Assembly: GCA_949318235.1 (NCBI GenBank)
Contig: OX439127.1
Span: 6,111,432 to 6,175,431, forward strand
DNA from: Ecdyonurus torrentis
Lineage: Eukaryota; Arthropoda; Insecta; Ephemeroptera; Heptageniidae
Reading direction: 5' to 3'
DNA length: 64,000 bases
Shown here piece by piece: positions 1 to 12,718 of the stretch. Under the pieces are notes generated by a model. The model was not told the DNA's origin and made no database searches. It saw only the letters and a program-made list of their open reading frames with translations. Every line of letters begins with the position of its first letter. Position 1 is the first letter of the stretch. A program made the translations under genes and the position numbers.

Positions 1-621
1 GTAAATGTACGCATTTTTTTGTCTTTACAGATTTTGATGCGACGCATCGTTAAATTGTGAAATTATTTAATATAAAGAGTGATGCACCAAATCCATAAAT
101 CAAATGATAACCTGTTTACAAATTATAGTTCTATTTTCACTGTGACGATTAGAAAACACAAAATATGCGTTTTTATGCACTGATTTGAGAGCATTGATGT
201 TGTTAATAGGTTAATAGTCTCTCAAGTATGTTCTGTGAAAAGTAAGAGTAACAAAAAATTAGGCGATTCTCTAAAGAATTTAGCCAAAAACAAAGTTTAT
301 CATAATGCTGAGCAATGTTATTCACTACTCCAATATGGCCTCCAATATATGATGGCCTTAGATATGACGTCATGCCGCATACACCCTAATATTTTATAAA
401 GTCATTTTGCATACATATGTGACATATGTATGCACGTATACGCACCATATAATGGAAAAAAAATTGTAAAATTGAGATCAGAGATCAGTATTAAATATTT
501 ATGTCACAGTCATCATAATATATCTGTCACTTTAGATTGTCCGAGAGATGACTGCGTATTTAAATTTTCATTTTATTCCAGACTTATTTCTTTATAATAT
601 CGCTTTCACTGTTATGGCTAC

Positions 622-624
<3 letters not shown>
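1..624. other. AT-rich flank with a partial family-A MITE
   Basis: No gene seen. Bases 240-404 are the right half of a family-A element (CAATATGGCC..TGACGTCATGCCGCATACACCC). From about 327 onward the sequence matches 43.54-43.87 kb, so the repeat boundary of the distant copy extends upstream of the poly-T tract. Confidence 0.6.

Positions 625-676
<52 letters not shown>
625..676. repeat. Poly-T tract (about 52 nt) at the start of the 2.2-kb unit
   Basis: Homopolymer directly before ACACGATTTATCTATTT. A shorter poly-T precedes the same sequence at each later unit (about 3.05, 5.28 and 43.86 kb). Confidence 0.9.
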
Positions 677-680
<4 letters not shown>

Positions 681-3047
681 GATTTATCTATTTCAAATTG
701 AAGGAATAAAAATATATGTTGAACAAAGGTAAAAAAATGTTATAAAAAATTAAACATAATTCACAGAAATAAATCAGGTGTAGAGAAGATGTGGAACGTT
801 CATATCGTCTCACTTTAAGAATGTGTAACTATACCACGTATTCTTACTACATACAGTACTGTTAGCAATACCATAGCATAAATATATATTAATTATACTA
901 TGGCAGTATACTTATCAAGATGTGCGTTAATTCTGTTGATGTAATTTTAATTACACGATTTATAAATAAAAATAATTTTAGTCTTTTTATTTATCTTTGT
1001 CCTTTTGCTAAATTTTAAATGTTTTACATAATTACAATATATATCCATATGACGTCATACTGAATGCGCTTTGACGCCATACTGGATCAATGCACAAAAT
1101 TACACAAGATAGTACAAACTTTGATTTTGTCTATTTTCTTAGGTAAATCTGTGATTTTGTGTACTATTATTTTTCTCACACTTGAGATCCATATACAATA
1201 TAGCGTGAGTTGTGGTGGAGAGGTCACTAAGGTCACGAGCACGGTTGAATAGAATTCTTAGATGCTATAAAATAATATACATGTGTGAGTGAGATCATAA
1301 AACTAAATGTGTCATTCCTGCATTGCATTAGGGGGAGTAGAGTTTAATTTATCATATTTCTGTTACTTTTGTGTGTCCTTGAATGACTATACAAGAATAC
1401 AAGAAGCTAAAATATTAACGTTGAGTTATGCTAGAGAGAGAGGGAGAGAGAGGGAGAGAGAGGGAGAGAGAGGGAGGGAGAGAGAGAGAGGGAGAGAGAG
1501 AAAGAGCGAGAGAGAGAGGGAGAGGGAGGGAGGGAGCACAATTTATATATAAATATATTAGTTCAGAATTGTCTGACTATTTTATGATAAATAAGGGCAA
1601 TACTATTTTCATATTTTTGTAATATTTTGAATACTTTGAATTTTATGGTATAGAGAATTGAGTTGATTATTATTATGAGTTGGCTATGTATATAGCTATT
1701 GGGTCGATGCATTCTTGTTGAAATTCATCAAAATTCAAAATACTTTTATTCATTTCTTTTATGCCACATACATAATACAATCCAATGCATTAGTCTAGGT
1801 TATTGCCAACAAATGGCAATGTACAAATGATTGTCCAAATTATTCATTCACAACATACAAACAAAACACAAAACCATACTTATTTATATTATTTCATCAT
1901 TCATTATATTCATCATTCATATATTCATCATTCATATATATATATTCATCATTCATATATTCATCATTCATATATTCATCATTCATATATTCATCATTCA
2001 TATATTCATCATTCATATATTCATCATTCATATATTCATCAATTGAGTAATACTGCTTATTTAATAGGAAAAATTTTAGTTCTTTTTTATATTAAATTAT
2101 TTTGTTTTCTCATATCCAAAGGCAATTTATTATAGATATTCAGACAACTGCATAAAGTACCCTTATTATATATTTCAGTTCTTTTATATATACTTTTAAT
2201 TTTATTAGTATTTCTAGTATTATGGTTATGATTTATTTCATGGCTTTTAAAGAATTCAATATTGTGTTTCACTATCATTGCACATTCCATGATAAAAACA
2301 CGAGGTAAAATTAATTTATTTAATATGTTAAATTTGGATCACTCAATAACATGGGCCGCATAGAAAAATTAATTACTTTGCTGCAGTTTCAAATTATTAA
2401 GCAATATTTTTGATAGCATTGAATATGTTAATATTTCAAATTAGTATTTCAAAAATGGGAGATTTTTTTTTTTTTGACAAATTTCCCAAAGAAAAAAAGC
2501 CAAAAATGAAATTTGTTCTAAGCTTGAGCTATGTTGTTCATTGTGACCAGTATGGCGTCCAAGCGCATTAAATATGACGTCATGCGGATACGCTTGCTTA
2601 TTTATACACGACTGAATAGGGCTATAATTTTGGACGTACAACACTACCTTTCTTCTTGTTACCATATGGCCTTGCATGTAAAACTTAATGCTAATTCTAC
2701 CTCTTTCACAATACAGTATACAGTATATTAAAATAACGAATGAAAATTAAATAGTAATAAATAATGCGCAAATGCAATCAATATTCTACATATGTCTTCT
2801 GCTATTGTACAAAAAGTTTATCTCTTGATTCAAAACTCTACGTGAAGTGTATTATGCCTATTATGTATATTATGTTCTTCTATATTACATATTTTTTATA
2901 TATTATTTACGCAACTGCACTTCATATTATGGACACAATGAAAGAGAGAGAGAGAGAGAGATTATTATAGAAAGTATCAAAATATATTCATATTTTATAT
3001 TAAATTAAAAATTAGAACTTGCATTATTTACATTAAAAAACTCTTTT
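677..3047 (+). repeat. 2.2-kb repeat unit R1
   Basis: First of three head-to-tail copies. The unit starts ACACGATTTATCTATTT and ends TTTACATTAAAAAAC plus poly-T. Inside it, from about 1042 to 2605, is a composite with family-A ends: TATCCATATGACGTCATACT at one end and TATGACGTCATGCGGATACG at the other. R1 also contains a (GA)n/GGGA tract (1432-1535) and nine or so copies of a 15-bp VNTR (1905-2045). Open frames of 62-67 codons recur in every copy but have no recognisable domain. Confidence 0.85.
1905..2045 (+). repeat. 15-bp tandem repeat in R1
   Basis: Repeats of TTCATATATTCATCA, about nine copies. The same locus has about one copy in R2 (4270) and R4 (45060) and about twelve in R3. Confidence 0.9.
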
Positions 3048-5274
3048 TTTTTTACACGATTTATCTATTTTAAATTGAAAGAATAAAAACATATTTTTAT
3101 GTTGAACAAAGGTAAAAAAAAAAAATGTTATAAAAAATTTACATAATTCACAGAAACAAATCAGGTGTAGAGAAGATGTGGAACGTTCCTAATTCGTCTC
3201 ACTTTAAAAATGTGTAACTATACCACGTATTCTTACTACATAACATACACAGTACTGTTAGCAGTACCATAGCATAAATATATATTAATTATACTATGGC
3301 AGTATACTTATCAAGATGTGCGTAAATTCTGTTGATGTAATTTTAATTACACGATTTATAAATAAAAATAATTTTAGTCTTTTTATTTATCTTTGTCCTT
3401 TTGCTAAATTTTAAATGTTTTACATAATTACAATATATATCCATATGACGTCATACTGAATGCGCTTTGACGCCATACTGGATCAATGCACAAAATTACA
3501 CAAGATAGGACAAACTTTGATTTTGTCTATTTTCTTAGGTAAATCTGTGATTTTGTGTACTATTATTTTTCTCACACTTGAGATCCATATACAATATAGC
3601 GTGAGTTGTGGTGGAGAGGTCACTAAGGTCACGAGCACGGTTGAATAGAATTCTTAGATGCTATAAAATAATATACATGTGTGAGTGAGATCATAAAACT
3701 AAATGTGTCATTCCTGCATTGCATTAGGGGGAGTAGAGTTTAATTTATCATATTTCTGTTACTTTTGTGTGTCCTTGAATGACTATACAAGAATACAAGA
3801 AGCTAAAATATTAACGTTGAGTTATGCTAGAGAGAGAGGGAGAGAGAGGGAGGGAGAGAGAGAGGGAGAGAGAGAAAGAGCGAGAGAGAGAGGGAGAGGG
3901 AGGGAGGGAGCACAATTTATATATAAATATATTAGTTCAGAATTGTCTGACTATTTTATGATAAATAAGGGCAATACTATTTTCATATTTTTGTAATATT
4001 TTTTGAATACTTTGAATTTTAAGGTAGAGAATTGAGTTGATTATTATTATGAGTTGGCTATATAATATAGCTATTGGGTCGATGCATTCTTGTTGAAATT
4101 CGTCAAAATTCAAAATACTTTTATTCATTATTCATTTCTTTCATGCCACATACATAATACAATAATGCATTAGTCTAGGTTATTGCCAACAAATGGCAAT
4201 GTACAAATGATTGTCAAAATTATTCACAACACACAAACAAAACACAAAGCCATACTTATTTATATTATTTCATCATTCATATATTAATCAATTGAGTAAT
4301 ACTGCTTATTTAATAGGAAATTTTTTAGTTGTTTTTTAAAAGCTATTAAATTATTTTGTTTTCTCATATCCAAAGGCAATTTATTATAGATATTCAGACA
4401 ACTGCATAAAGTACCCTTGTTATACATTTCAGTTCTTTTATATATACTTTTAATTTTATTTGTATTTCTAGTATTATGGTTATGATTTATTTCATGGCTT
4501 TCAAAGAATTCAATATTGTGTTACACTTTCATTGCACATTCCATGATAAAAACACGAGGTAAAATTAATTTATTTAATATGTTCAAATTGTATCACTCAA
4601 TAACATGGGCCGCATAGAAAAATTAATTACTTTGCTGCAGTTTAAAATTATTAAGCAATATTTTTGAGAGCATTGAATATGTTAATATTTCAAATTAGTA
4701 TTTCAAAAATGGGAGAATTTTGTCTTTGACAAATTTCAAATTTCCCAAAGAAAAAAAGCCAAAAATGAAATTTGTTCTAAGCTTGAGCTATGTTGTTCAT
4801 TGTGACCAGTATGGCGTCCAAGCGCATTAAATATGACGTCATGCGGATACGCTCGCTTATTTATACACGACTGAATAGGGCTATAATTTTGGACGTACAA
4901 CACTACCTTTCTTCTTGTTACCATATGGCCTTGCATGTAAAACTTTATGCTAATTCTACCTCTTTCACAATACAGTATATTAAAATAATGAATGAAAATT
5001 AAATAGTAATAAATAATGCGCAAATGCAATCAATATTCTACATATGTCTTCTGCTATTGTACAAAAAGTTTATCTCTTGATTAAAAACTCTACGTGAAGT
5101 GTATTATGTATATTATGTTCTTTTATATTATTTACGCAACTGCACTTCATATTATGGACACAATGAAAGAGAGAGAGAGAGAGAGAGATTATAATAGAAA
5201 GTGTCAAAATATATTCATAATTTATATTAAATTAAAAATTAGAACTTGCATTATTTACATTAAAAAACCTTTTT
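3048..5274 (+). repeat. 2.2-kb repeat unit R2
   Basis: Second tandem copy, nearly identical to R1 over its whole length. The 15-bp VNTR is contracted to about one unit and the GA-rich tract (3832-3910) is shorter. Confidence 0.85.
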
Positions 5275-6052
5275 TTTTTTTACACGATTTATCTATTTTA
5301 AATTGAAGGAATTAAAATATATGTTGAACAAACGTAAAAAAAAAAAAAAATGTTATAAAAAATATACATAATTCACAGAAATAAAAAAATCAGGTGTAGA
5401 GATGTGGAACGTTCGTAATTCGTCTCACTTTAAAAATGTGTAACTATACCACGTATTCTTACTACATAACATACACAGTACTGTTAGCAGTACCATAGCA
5501 TAAATATATATTAATTATACTATGGCAGTATACTTATCAAGATGTGCGTAAATTCTGTTGATATAATTTTAATTACACGATTTATAAATAAAAATAATTT
5601 TAGTATTTTATTTATCTTTGTCCTTTTGCTAATTTTTAAATGTTTTACATAATTACAATATATATCCATATGACGTCATACTGAATGCGCTTTGACGCCA
5701 TACTGGATCAATGCACAAAATTACACAAGATAGGACAAACTTTGATTTTGTCTATTTTCTTAGGTAAATCTGTGATTTTGTGTACTATTATTTTTCTCAC
5801 ACTTGAGATCCATATACAATATAGCGTGAGTTGTGGTGGAGACGTCACTAAGGTCACGAGCACGGTTGAATAGAATTCTTAGATGCTATAAAATAATATA
5901 CATGTGTGAGTGAGATCATAAAACTAAATGTGTCATTCCTGCATTGCATTAGGGGGAGTAGATTTTTATTTATCATATTTCTGTTACTTTTGTGTGTCCT
6001 TGAATGACTATACAAGAATACAAGAAGCTAAAATATTAACGTTGAGTTATGC

Positions 6053-6117
<65 letters not shown>

Positions 6118-6902
6118 CATAATTTATATATAAATATAACAGTTCAGAATTTTCTGATGACTCTTTTATGATAAATAAGGGTAATACTATTTTCATATTT
6201 TTGTAATATTTTGAATACTTAGAATATTATGGTAGAGAATTGAGTTGATTATTATTATGAGTTGGCTATATATAGCTATTGGGTCGATGCATTCTTGTTG
6301 AAATTCATCAAAATTCAAAGTACTTTTATTCATTTCTTTTATGCCACATACATAATACAATCCAATGCATTAGTCTAGGTTATTGCCAACAAAGCCATAC
6401 TTATTTATAGTATTTCATCATTCATATATTCATCATTCATATATTCATCATTCATATATTCATCATTCATATATTCATCATTCATATATTCATCATTCAT
6501 ATATACATCATTCATATATTCATCATTCATATATTCATCATTCATATATTCATCATTCATATATTCATCATTCATATATTCATCATTCATATATTCATCA
6601 ATTGAGTAATACTGCTTATTAATAGGAAAAATTTTAGTTGTTTTTTTATATTAAATTATTTTGTTTTCTCATATCCAAAGGCAATTTATAATAGATATTC
6701 AGACAACTGCATAAAGTACCCTTGTTATACATTTCAGTTCTTTTATATATACTTTTAATTTTATTTGTATTTCTAGTTTTATGGTTATGATTTATTTCAT
6801 GGCTTTTAAAGAATTCAATATTGTGTTTCACTTTCATTGCACATTCCATGATAAAAACACGAGGTAAAATTAATTTATTTAATATGTTAAAATTGGATCA
6901 CT
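5275..6902 (+). repeat. 2.2-kb repeat unit R3, cut by the assembly gap
   Basis: Third tandem copy, following R1/R2 as far as TTGGATCACT, where the N run begins. The GA tract is a pure (AG)n at 6054-6113. The missing last third of the unit should lie in the gap. Confidence 0.85.
6415..6600 (+). repeat. 15-bp tandem repeat in R3
   Basis: About twelve copies of the same 15-bp unit as in R1, one carrying a TATACATCA variant. Both strands read as open frames (HHSYI and MNDEY repeats), which is a by-product of the period being divisible by three. Confidence 0.92.
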
Positions 6903-7102
6903 NNNNNNNNNNNNNNNNNNNNNNNNNNNNNNNNNNNNNNNNNNNNNNNNNNNNNNNNNNNNNNNNNNNNNNNNNNNNNNNNNNNNNNNNNNNNNNNNNN
7001 NNNNNNNNNNNNNNNNNNNNNNNNNNNNNNNNNNNNNNNNNNNNNNNNNNNNNNNNNNNNNNNNNNNNNNNNNNNNNNNNNNNNNNNNNNNNNNNNNNNN
7101 NN
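6903..7102. other. Assembly gap of exactly 200 N
   Basis: The run begins inside R3 and the right flank is not part of the repeat unit. A fixed-length gap inside a tandem array suggests that unit number is unresolved. Confidence 0.98.
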
Positions 7103-8146
7103 CTCTAATAACAAAAAGCAGAGTATCTAATAAAAAAATAATAATATTGTATGGTCCTACTATTTTAAAATCCTGTGTAAATCAAAATCGTGCATCAAAA
7201 CACCATTCAATTCATAAATATGAGAGTTTATATGTCGTTCCACTGTATTCATTATATTTATAAAAATATATGTCAACAACTTGAACCTTCTGATTTGATT
7301 TTTTTAACTCTCGCATCTGAAACTCCTGCAAAACAGGATACAGTTATAAAATCAGATATTGTGTCAAGTATACTGTTCTTTGATAACAGAGCTGTTTCAG
7401 TAATCAAATAGTGCATTTATGAAGCTGTGGTGTGAAACAATCATATAATAAGTGTGGAAAACAAACCAAAACTTTTTAATAATATATAATAATAAGAATC
7501 TATTGCTTATATTTCAGCCGGAAATTTCCAAAATTTGATCACTATTCTTGTTGCATAAACAGAAAGAATAAATTACGTAATTTATGCTGCATTTATGTCA
7601 TTATAACTTAAATGAAGCTAAATTAGAACAATGTAAATAATAATGCTATACAAAATTGTATTTATGGTATGTATGTACCGAAATTATTATGCATAAATTA
7701 TGCTATATTGAACACATTGTGCTAAAAACGATCTAGCGTAATTATAATTATTATACTTGACAAATTTGTCCACGTATAGCAATTTTAATTGAAAGTTCAA
7801 AGATCTCATTTTGTGATATAAAATTTTAGTATGAAAAAATTGCAAATTTTTATAAGGAACTGAGTACACATCTTTCAATGTCTATTATTTAATGTTTATT
7901 TTATTGAAACGTTTAAATTTTGATAGAAATATTTTCCACTGTAAAATCTTTGGAATTCAAGACCCATGTTAATACAAGGAAACCGAATATAGTTGCTCGT
8001 TTTAAAGTTAAAATTAAACATTACTTTAATATACTTTATTTGCTCAAGTTGAAGTTTTTTCTTCTTTTTCTAATACTAAAAATATGCAGAAATTTTATCT
8101 TTTATTGATTCTATATATTTGTGTTTTTTTTAACAATTACCCAATT

Positions 8147-8150
<4 letters not shown>
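7103..8150. other. Gene-free AT-rich DNA with a family-D MITE
   Basis: Bases about 7551-7740 are a copy of family D, recognised by ATTACGTAATTTATGCTGCA, GCTAAATTAGAACA and the end TGAACACATTGTGCTAAAAA. Further copies are near 14.76, 36.84, 57.04 and 58.0 kb. The rest shows nothing. Confidence 0.6.
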
Positions 8151-8187
<37 letters not shown>

Positions 8188-8300
8188 TTTGCCGTATTGT
8201 GTTATATTGCTAATTCCAATCCCAGTCAAGACATTGTCTTATCGACAGATAAGGACTTTCCAAATTAATGTAAAAGCACACACGGGCCGGCTTATAACGA
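8151..8300 (-). mobile_element. 5'-truncated SINE tail
   Basis: Poly-T followed by the reverse complement of the SINE 3' region (AATCCCAGTCAAGACATTGT, CTTATCGACAGATAAGGACT, CACACGGGCCGG). It matches the intact SINEs at 50.5 and 61.9 kb. The 5' loss is typical of LINE-driven insertion. Confidence 0.75.
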
Positions 8301-8400
8301 AGTTATAAGATATTTTCTAGAGAAAACTAAGTTTTTGTATTTAAATATAATTATTATTATTTGCAAGAGTATAATATATACGTATATTAAATTATATAAA

Positions 8401-8401
8401 T

Positions 8402-8466
<65 letters not shown>
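8401..8466. repeat. (CT)n(CA)n compound microsatellite
   Basis: Pure CT dinucleotides pass into CA dinucleotides. The following 8530-8690 is GC-richer than its surroundings (GTCGCGTTGTATCGG, GATGATGACGATG) but has no recognisable product. Confidence 0.9.
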
Positions 8467-8469
<3 letters not shown>

Positions 8470-8896
8470 TCTGCCTCTCTTGATCCTCTGTTACTTGAGT
8501 GTACTTGAGGTACTTTAAAATAATTGTAAATGGTATATCGTCTCTATCGCGTCGCGTTGTATCGGGTGGAGCATGCGAGCTTGTCAAGTGTTGTATGTTA
8601 CTGTATCAGATGGAACGTTTGGCGTGCTCGTGATGGATTCACTTGGGACAGTTTGGCGCGATGATGACGATGTAAAGAAAATGTTAAATATTTATAAATC
8701 TAAATTGTGTAATAATCTGATAATATCTCACATAAGTATATATAAAAAATGCTGTATCAACTGCTATTTGCATGAAATAGCATGAGAAAATCATACTCCT
8801 ATTTGTATTATATAAATTGTAATTGTTATTAACAAAGTATAAACAAATAAATAATGTTAATTAAAAAAAAAAGTCTTAATGTAATATTATACTTCT

Positions 8897-9160
8897 AAAG
8901 GCGTAGAACACCTTGAACAAAAAAACATGTCTATAATATTCTAACATATCTAAATATCAACGTTGATTTGGCCGGAATCATTGATTTCTAATTTATTTTC
9001 CATTCACAAAATGACAGCTGCAGGTTTGTGACGTCACAGCTCGCCTGTTTCCGCGCACGTGGACTAATGATATGTGACGTCACAAACCCGCAGCTGCCAC
9101 CTTTGTTAGGGAAAATAAATTAGAAACCAATAACTCCGGCCAAATTAACGTTGATATTTG
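8897..9160. mobile_element. Family-C palindromic MITE (right end incomplete)
   Basis: The left arm starts AAGGCGTAGAACACCTTGAA and runs through TTGATTTGGCCGGA. The arms meet around a short loop, each carrying GTGACGTCAC (9029-9036 and 9075-9082), and the right arm returns to CCGGCCAAATTAACGTTG. The outer part of the right arm is missing and is replaced by repeat F. Confidence 0.85.
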
Positions 9161-9415
9161 AAATGTTGCAGTTGCGGCATATCGGGGAGCATTACGATGC
9201 AATTGTCGCCGAGGGAAACCCCAACTTGGTCTGTCTGCTATCATACACTTCATGGAACTCAATCTTCACAACGTGAGCCTGCAAAAATAGGATTTGTTAA
9301 CATTGCGCCTAAATATTAAAACCCCAACTTGGTCTGCTATTATACACTTCCTGGAACTCACAGTGGACGCGGACAACATTTGCCAGCAAAATTGTTATTT
9401 GTTAGTCTTAGGCGG
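9161..9415 (+). repeat. Repeat F, copy 1
   Basis: A GC-richer repeat of about 250 bp holding two internal copies (about 100 bp apart) of CCCCAACTTGGTCTG..ATACACTTC.TGGAACTCA. A second copy lies at 13303-13550. The class is not recognised. Confidence 0.7.
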
Positions 9416-10047
9416 CAACGTTTACCTATGGCCACTTGCATGACGTGACCTCATTATTAGATTATCAACAATTATAAATAAAAACAATTAATCAACTTCA
9501 AAATTAGAAATTCATAAATCAATTTATTCAGGACAATGTTCTATTTTAGAATATGAAATAAAATTAACTACCCAAAATTTTTTAACTCTTCCTCGTTTTC
9601 AACTATGAATAATTAAACTTCGAAATTGAACTTAAAATTAATTAAACTTATGTAGTATAATCACTGTACAATATAGCATACATTATGTTGCTGCATTGAA
9701 CACTTTCTATAATGTAGAGCATAAATGTTGTTATTTTGTAATAACATAAGTAATTATGCTGAACATCTTAACCACAACCCCTATAAAAAATAGTTAAAAA
9801 ATATTTCAAACATCTTGGTTTTATTGAAAAGTAAAAATTATCTTTTTATATATACATTTCAATTTTTATTCCAGTTGTCTGAAATTATTAAAGTTAAATA
9901 AAAATGGTCAATCTCGATGGTTGTCCTTACCGCTGGCTTGCTGTATTTATTTCAGAAGAAAGCAGAACAATCTTATGTGTGCAGTAGATGAAGCCTTAAA
10001 GCTAATGTGACAGTAACAAAAATTGAAAATAATTAATAATCAAATAC
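9416..10047. other. AT-rich stretch, nothing recognised
   Basis: No gene, long repeat or RNA feature seen. Confidence 0.5.
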
Positions 10048-10375
10048 TTAAAGCCAAAGACCACATAAAACAGCATGTGCTTTTTAATCAATAAACATGA
10101 AATGGGATGTTCAAAACTGTTGACAATTTTTACCAGAATGTTAATTTAACCCTACGAAAGAACGTGAAAATACTGTAAAGTATGCAATTTAAGTGACTAT
10201 TCATGTTTATGACGTCAGAAACATGCAAAAATTAGTATGAAAATGTTGTGCAGGTTGCATAAATCAAAATTTATGATCACTGCCACGGAGCTACAGTTGG
10301 GTTTTGAGACAAACTAAAGTTGTTTATGTAAGTCCCATCAAGTGTTTTGTGATATAAAATTAATGCTTATGTTAT
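10048..10375 (+). mobile_element. Family-B MITE
   Basis: Starts TTAAAGCCAAAGACCACAT and contains the family core (TTTATGACGTCAGAAACATG, GATCACTGCCACGGAGCTAC, TTTTGAGACAAACTAAAG). The 3' terminus is degraded into AT-rich sequence. Confidence 0.8.
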
Positions 10376-11329
10376 ATAAAAAGTAAAAATTGTCCTTTTT
10401 TTTAGAATAAATAACTTTTTTATTTATTTTTTTTTTTTATTTTAGAATAAATTACTTAAAAGTTACTTGAATTTAAAAACAGTTTTTTCAGAAATAATAA
10501 ATAAAACTCAATAGGACTTACAATTGTTACTTTTTCTACGCTCAATGGATCGTTATAAAATCTTATTATTTCAAGATACATTCATGCATGTCCTTGTAAA
10601 TATAATCTTGTTGATAAAAGTTCACTGTGTGAAACATGAAGATATTTTGATGTTTAGTCTACGGTACTTGATACTCGTGATGCCAAGTATAATCTGCATA
10701 CAGTGCAGGCGGTATCTCTTGTTTTCAACATATCATATCATGCCGCACTTGCTGACTTGCAGTTATGTTGAAATTAACTTGATATTTTTATTAGATAATG
10801 AAATACTCCTGTTACTTCAAGATAAACAATTTAAAATGAAATACTCGTGTTACTTTGCGATATCCCCGTGATGTCACAATGACAATCACATGAAATAAAT
10901 TTTAAATTTTACATCTCTAAGCAAAGTGAAGTAAAAAAGTAATAATAATAAAATAAAAACAATTTTGAATTTTGATAATAAGGACTTCACTCTATTAATA
11001 TTGGATAATAATTGGTTGTTATAACTTTATTTTTATTTCTAGTATTGTCATTGTGAAACTCACAGTATTAGTATAGTACAGTAGTAGACTATAGGCTGTA
11101 CGCAAGACGTCATAAATATATGAATTTGTGTCGTTATCACTCTTTATTACTTGTAAGAAACGTTGAAAGATTTAGCACTCAAATTTAAGATTATAAATCT
11201 TTTGAACATAATTTCTTATCACCCCCCCCCCCCCCCCCCCTCGTCATAGCTCTGTAAAGCAGACGCTCTTTTCCTCGTTTTGACTTTCGAGATATTTATT
11301 TTTGCCATAGATATTGATTATTGATGTAT
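10376..11329. other. AT-rich stretch with a poly-C run
   Basis: No gene seen. Poly-C lies at 11222-11240. Confidence 0.5.
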
Positions 11330-11410
11330 GTATCGTGTATGTGAATGACGTCAAACTAAATGCGCTTTGATGCGATACTGGAACAATGAATAACATTGCT
11401 CAGCATAGGA

Positions 11411-11446
<36 letters not shown>

Positions 11447-11575
11447 ATATGTTTTAGAAAATTAGTTTAATTTTTTTATTTTTAATATTATTTTTCTCGC
11501 ATCCTTGATACCCTATTTCAACCTGTTAACATCAATTCTCTCAAAAACATTGCTAAGTCATAGAGTTATTAATTA
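11330..11575 (-). mobile_element. Family-A MITE, partial
   Basis: GTGTATGTGAATGACGTCAA..GCGCTTTGATGCGATACTGG and ..CATTGCTCAGCATAGGACAA, with a poly-T inside (11410-11443). The far end is missing. Confidence 0.7.
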
Positions 11576-11607
11576 TTATAGTCTCTATATAAGTATACAC
11601 TGCTAAG

Positions 11608-11727
11608 TGCCACTTTGTAAGGGAAAATAAATTAGAAACCAAAAACTCCAGCCAAATTAACGTGGATATTTGGGTATATGTTAGGATATTATAGGCAAGT
11701 TTTTTGTTCAAGGTGTTCTACGCCTTA
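11608..11727. mobile_element. Family-C MITE, right half only
   Basis: GGGAAAATAAATTAGAAACC..GGTGTTCTACGCCTTAA corresponds to one arm of the family-C palindrome. Confidence 0.75.
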
Positions 11728-11881
11728 ATTGTTCAATTTTATTATAAATTATGTACAATAAGTTAAATTAATTGTACTATATACAATTACTCTGGCAAAT
11801 TTTGCTTTAATATCATTTTGTTTTATTTATTATTTTTTTTTTCTTTTTCGCAATTTAATACAAAGCTTCTCTTAGCTACAT

Positions 11882-12553
11882 CTTGGTCCACCTAATACAC
11901 TATAATTTAAATTCAATCAAATACATAACATGCTTCACTTGACATTCTATTTATATACACGCAGCGTGTAGGAAAATTGGGGATTTCTAGATGCATTTTT
12001 TAAGTTTCTTGTTGCATTAATGACACTTCAGACTTTTAAACTCTAAGATGCACTTAAAACTACATTTCAAATACAACTGATAAAAAATATATATATATAT
12101 TTTTTATATATTTTTTTAATTTAAGGAAAGTAAGGGAAATACGCTGATTTTTATTATTGATTCTTTGGCAAAAGAGGAGTTAAAAGTAAGTAATTATTAC
12201 TTATAATGTGAAGCGTGTTAGGATATGGAACCAAACTACAACATTAACAATTTCTTACTCATGTTGGTGGACTTTGCAAATATTTTCATAGAGCAACGAT
12301 CACATATATAATTTGTGAAAAGAACAACACATCAGGTATCTGAATTAGTTTGGTTCAATATATCTTAACATGCTTCATATTATAAGTAATAAGTAACCAC
12401 TTTTAACAACTTTTCTCACAAAGAATTAAATTTTATTTATTATTGTACTTCCCTGAATTTCTCCAATTAAAAAAAGTTTTTTTTATCAATTTTATATTTA
12501 TAATGTAGTTTAAAGTGCATCTGAGAGTTTAAATGTCTTAATGTGTCAATAAT

Positions 12554-12597
<44 letters not shown>

Positions 12598-12718
12598 AAA
12601 GGAAAATGCATCTAGAAATAAAAAATTGCATACATGTGGCTGCGAGTAGTATGTCGAGTCAATGCAAGTTATATATATGAGCTCTGATTCAAATTGGTAT
12701 AATGTTAGGTGGACCAGG
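11882..12718. mobile_element. Fold-back element of about 0.84 kb
   Basis: The ends are TGGTCCACCTAAYA and its complement. The arms (about 400 nt each) pair through matching blocks, including AACATGCTTCA.., GATGCATTTT.., CAGACTTTTAAACTCTAAGA and GGTTCAATATATCTTAACATG. An A tract (12556-12595) sits in the right arm. No ORF, and no clear target duplication. Confidence 0.75.

Noticed and set aside
1064..1252. 62-codon frame (MRFDAILDQCTKLHK..) conserved in four places
   Set aside because: All four are copies of the same 2.2-kb repeat, and the frame starts inside a family-A terminus. Conservation reflects recent duplication. No recognised domain.
1905..2045. Regular 15-bp repeats that might suggest a CRISPR array
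   Set aside because: There are no unique spacers, and the genome is clearly eukaryotic. It is a simple VNTR.
2087..2290. 67-codon minus-strand frame (MECAMIVKHNIEFFKSHEIN..) repeated at 6646
   Set aside because: Same explanation: repeat-unit copies. Though reminiscent of an old retroelement reverse-transcriptase tail, the motif is too short to call.
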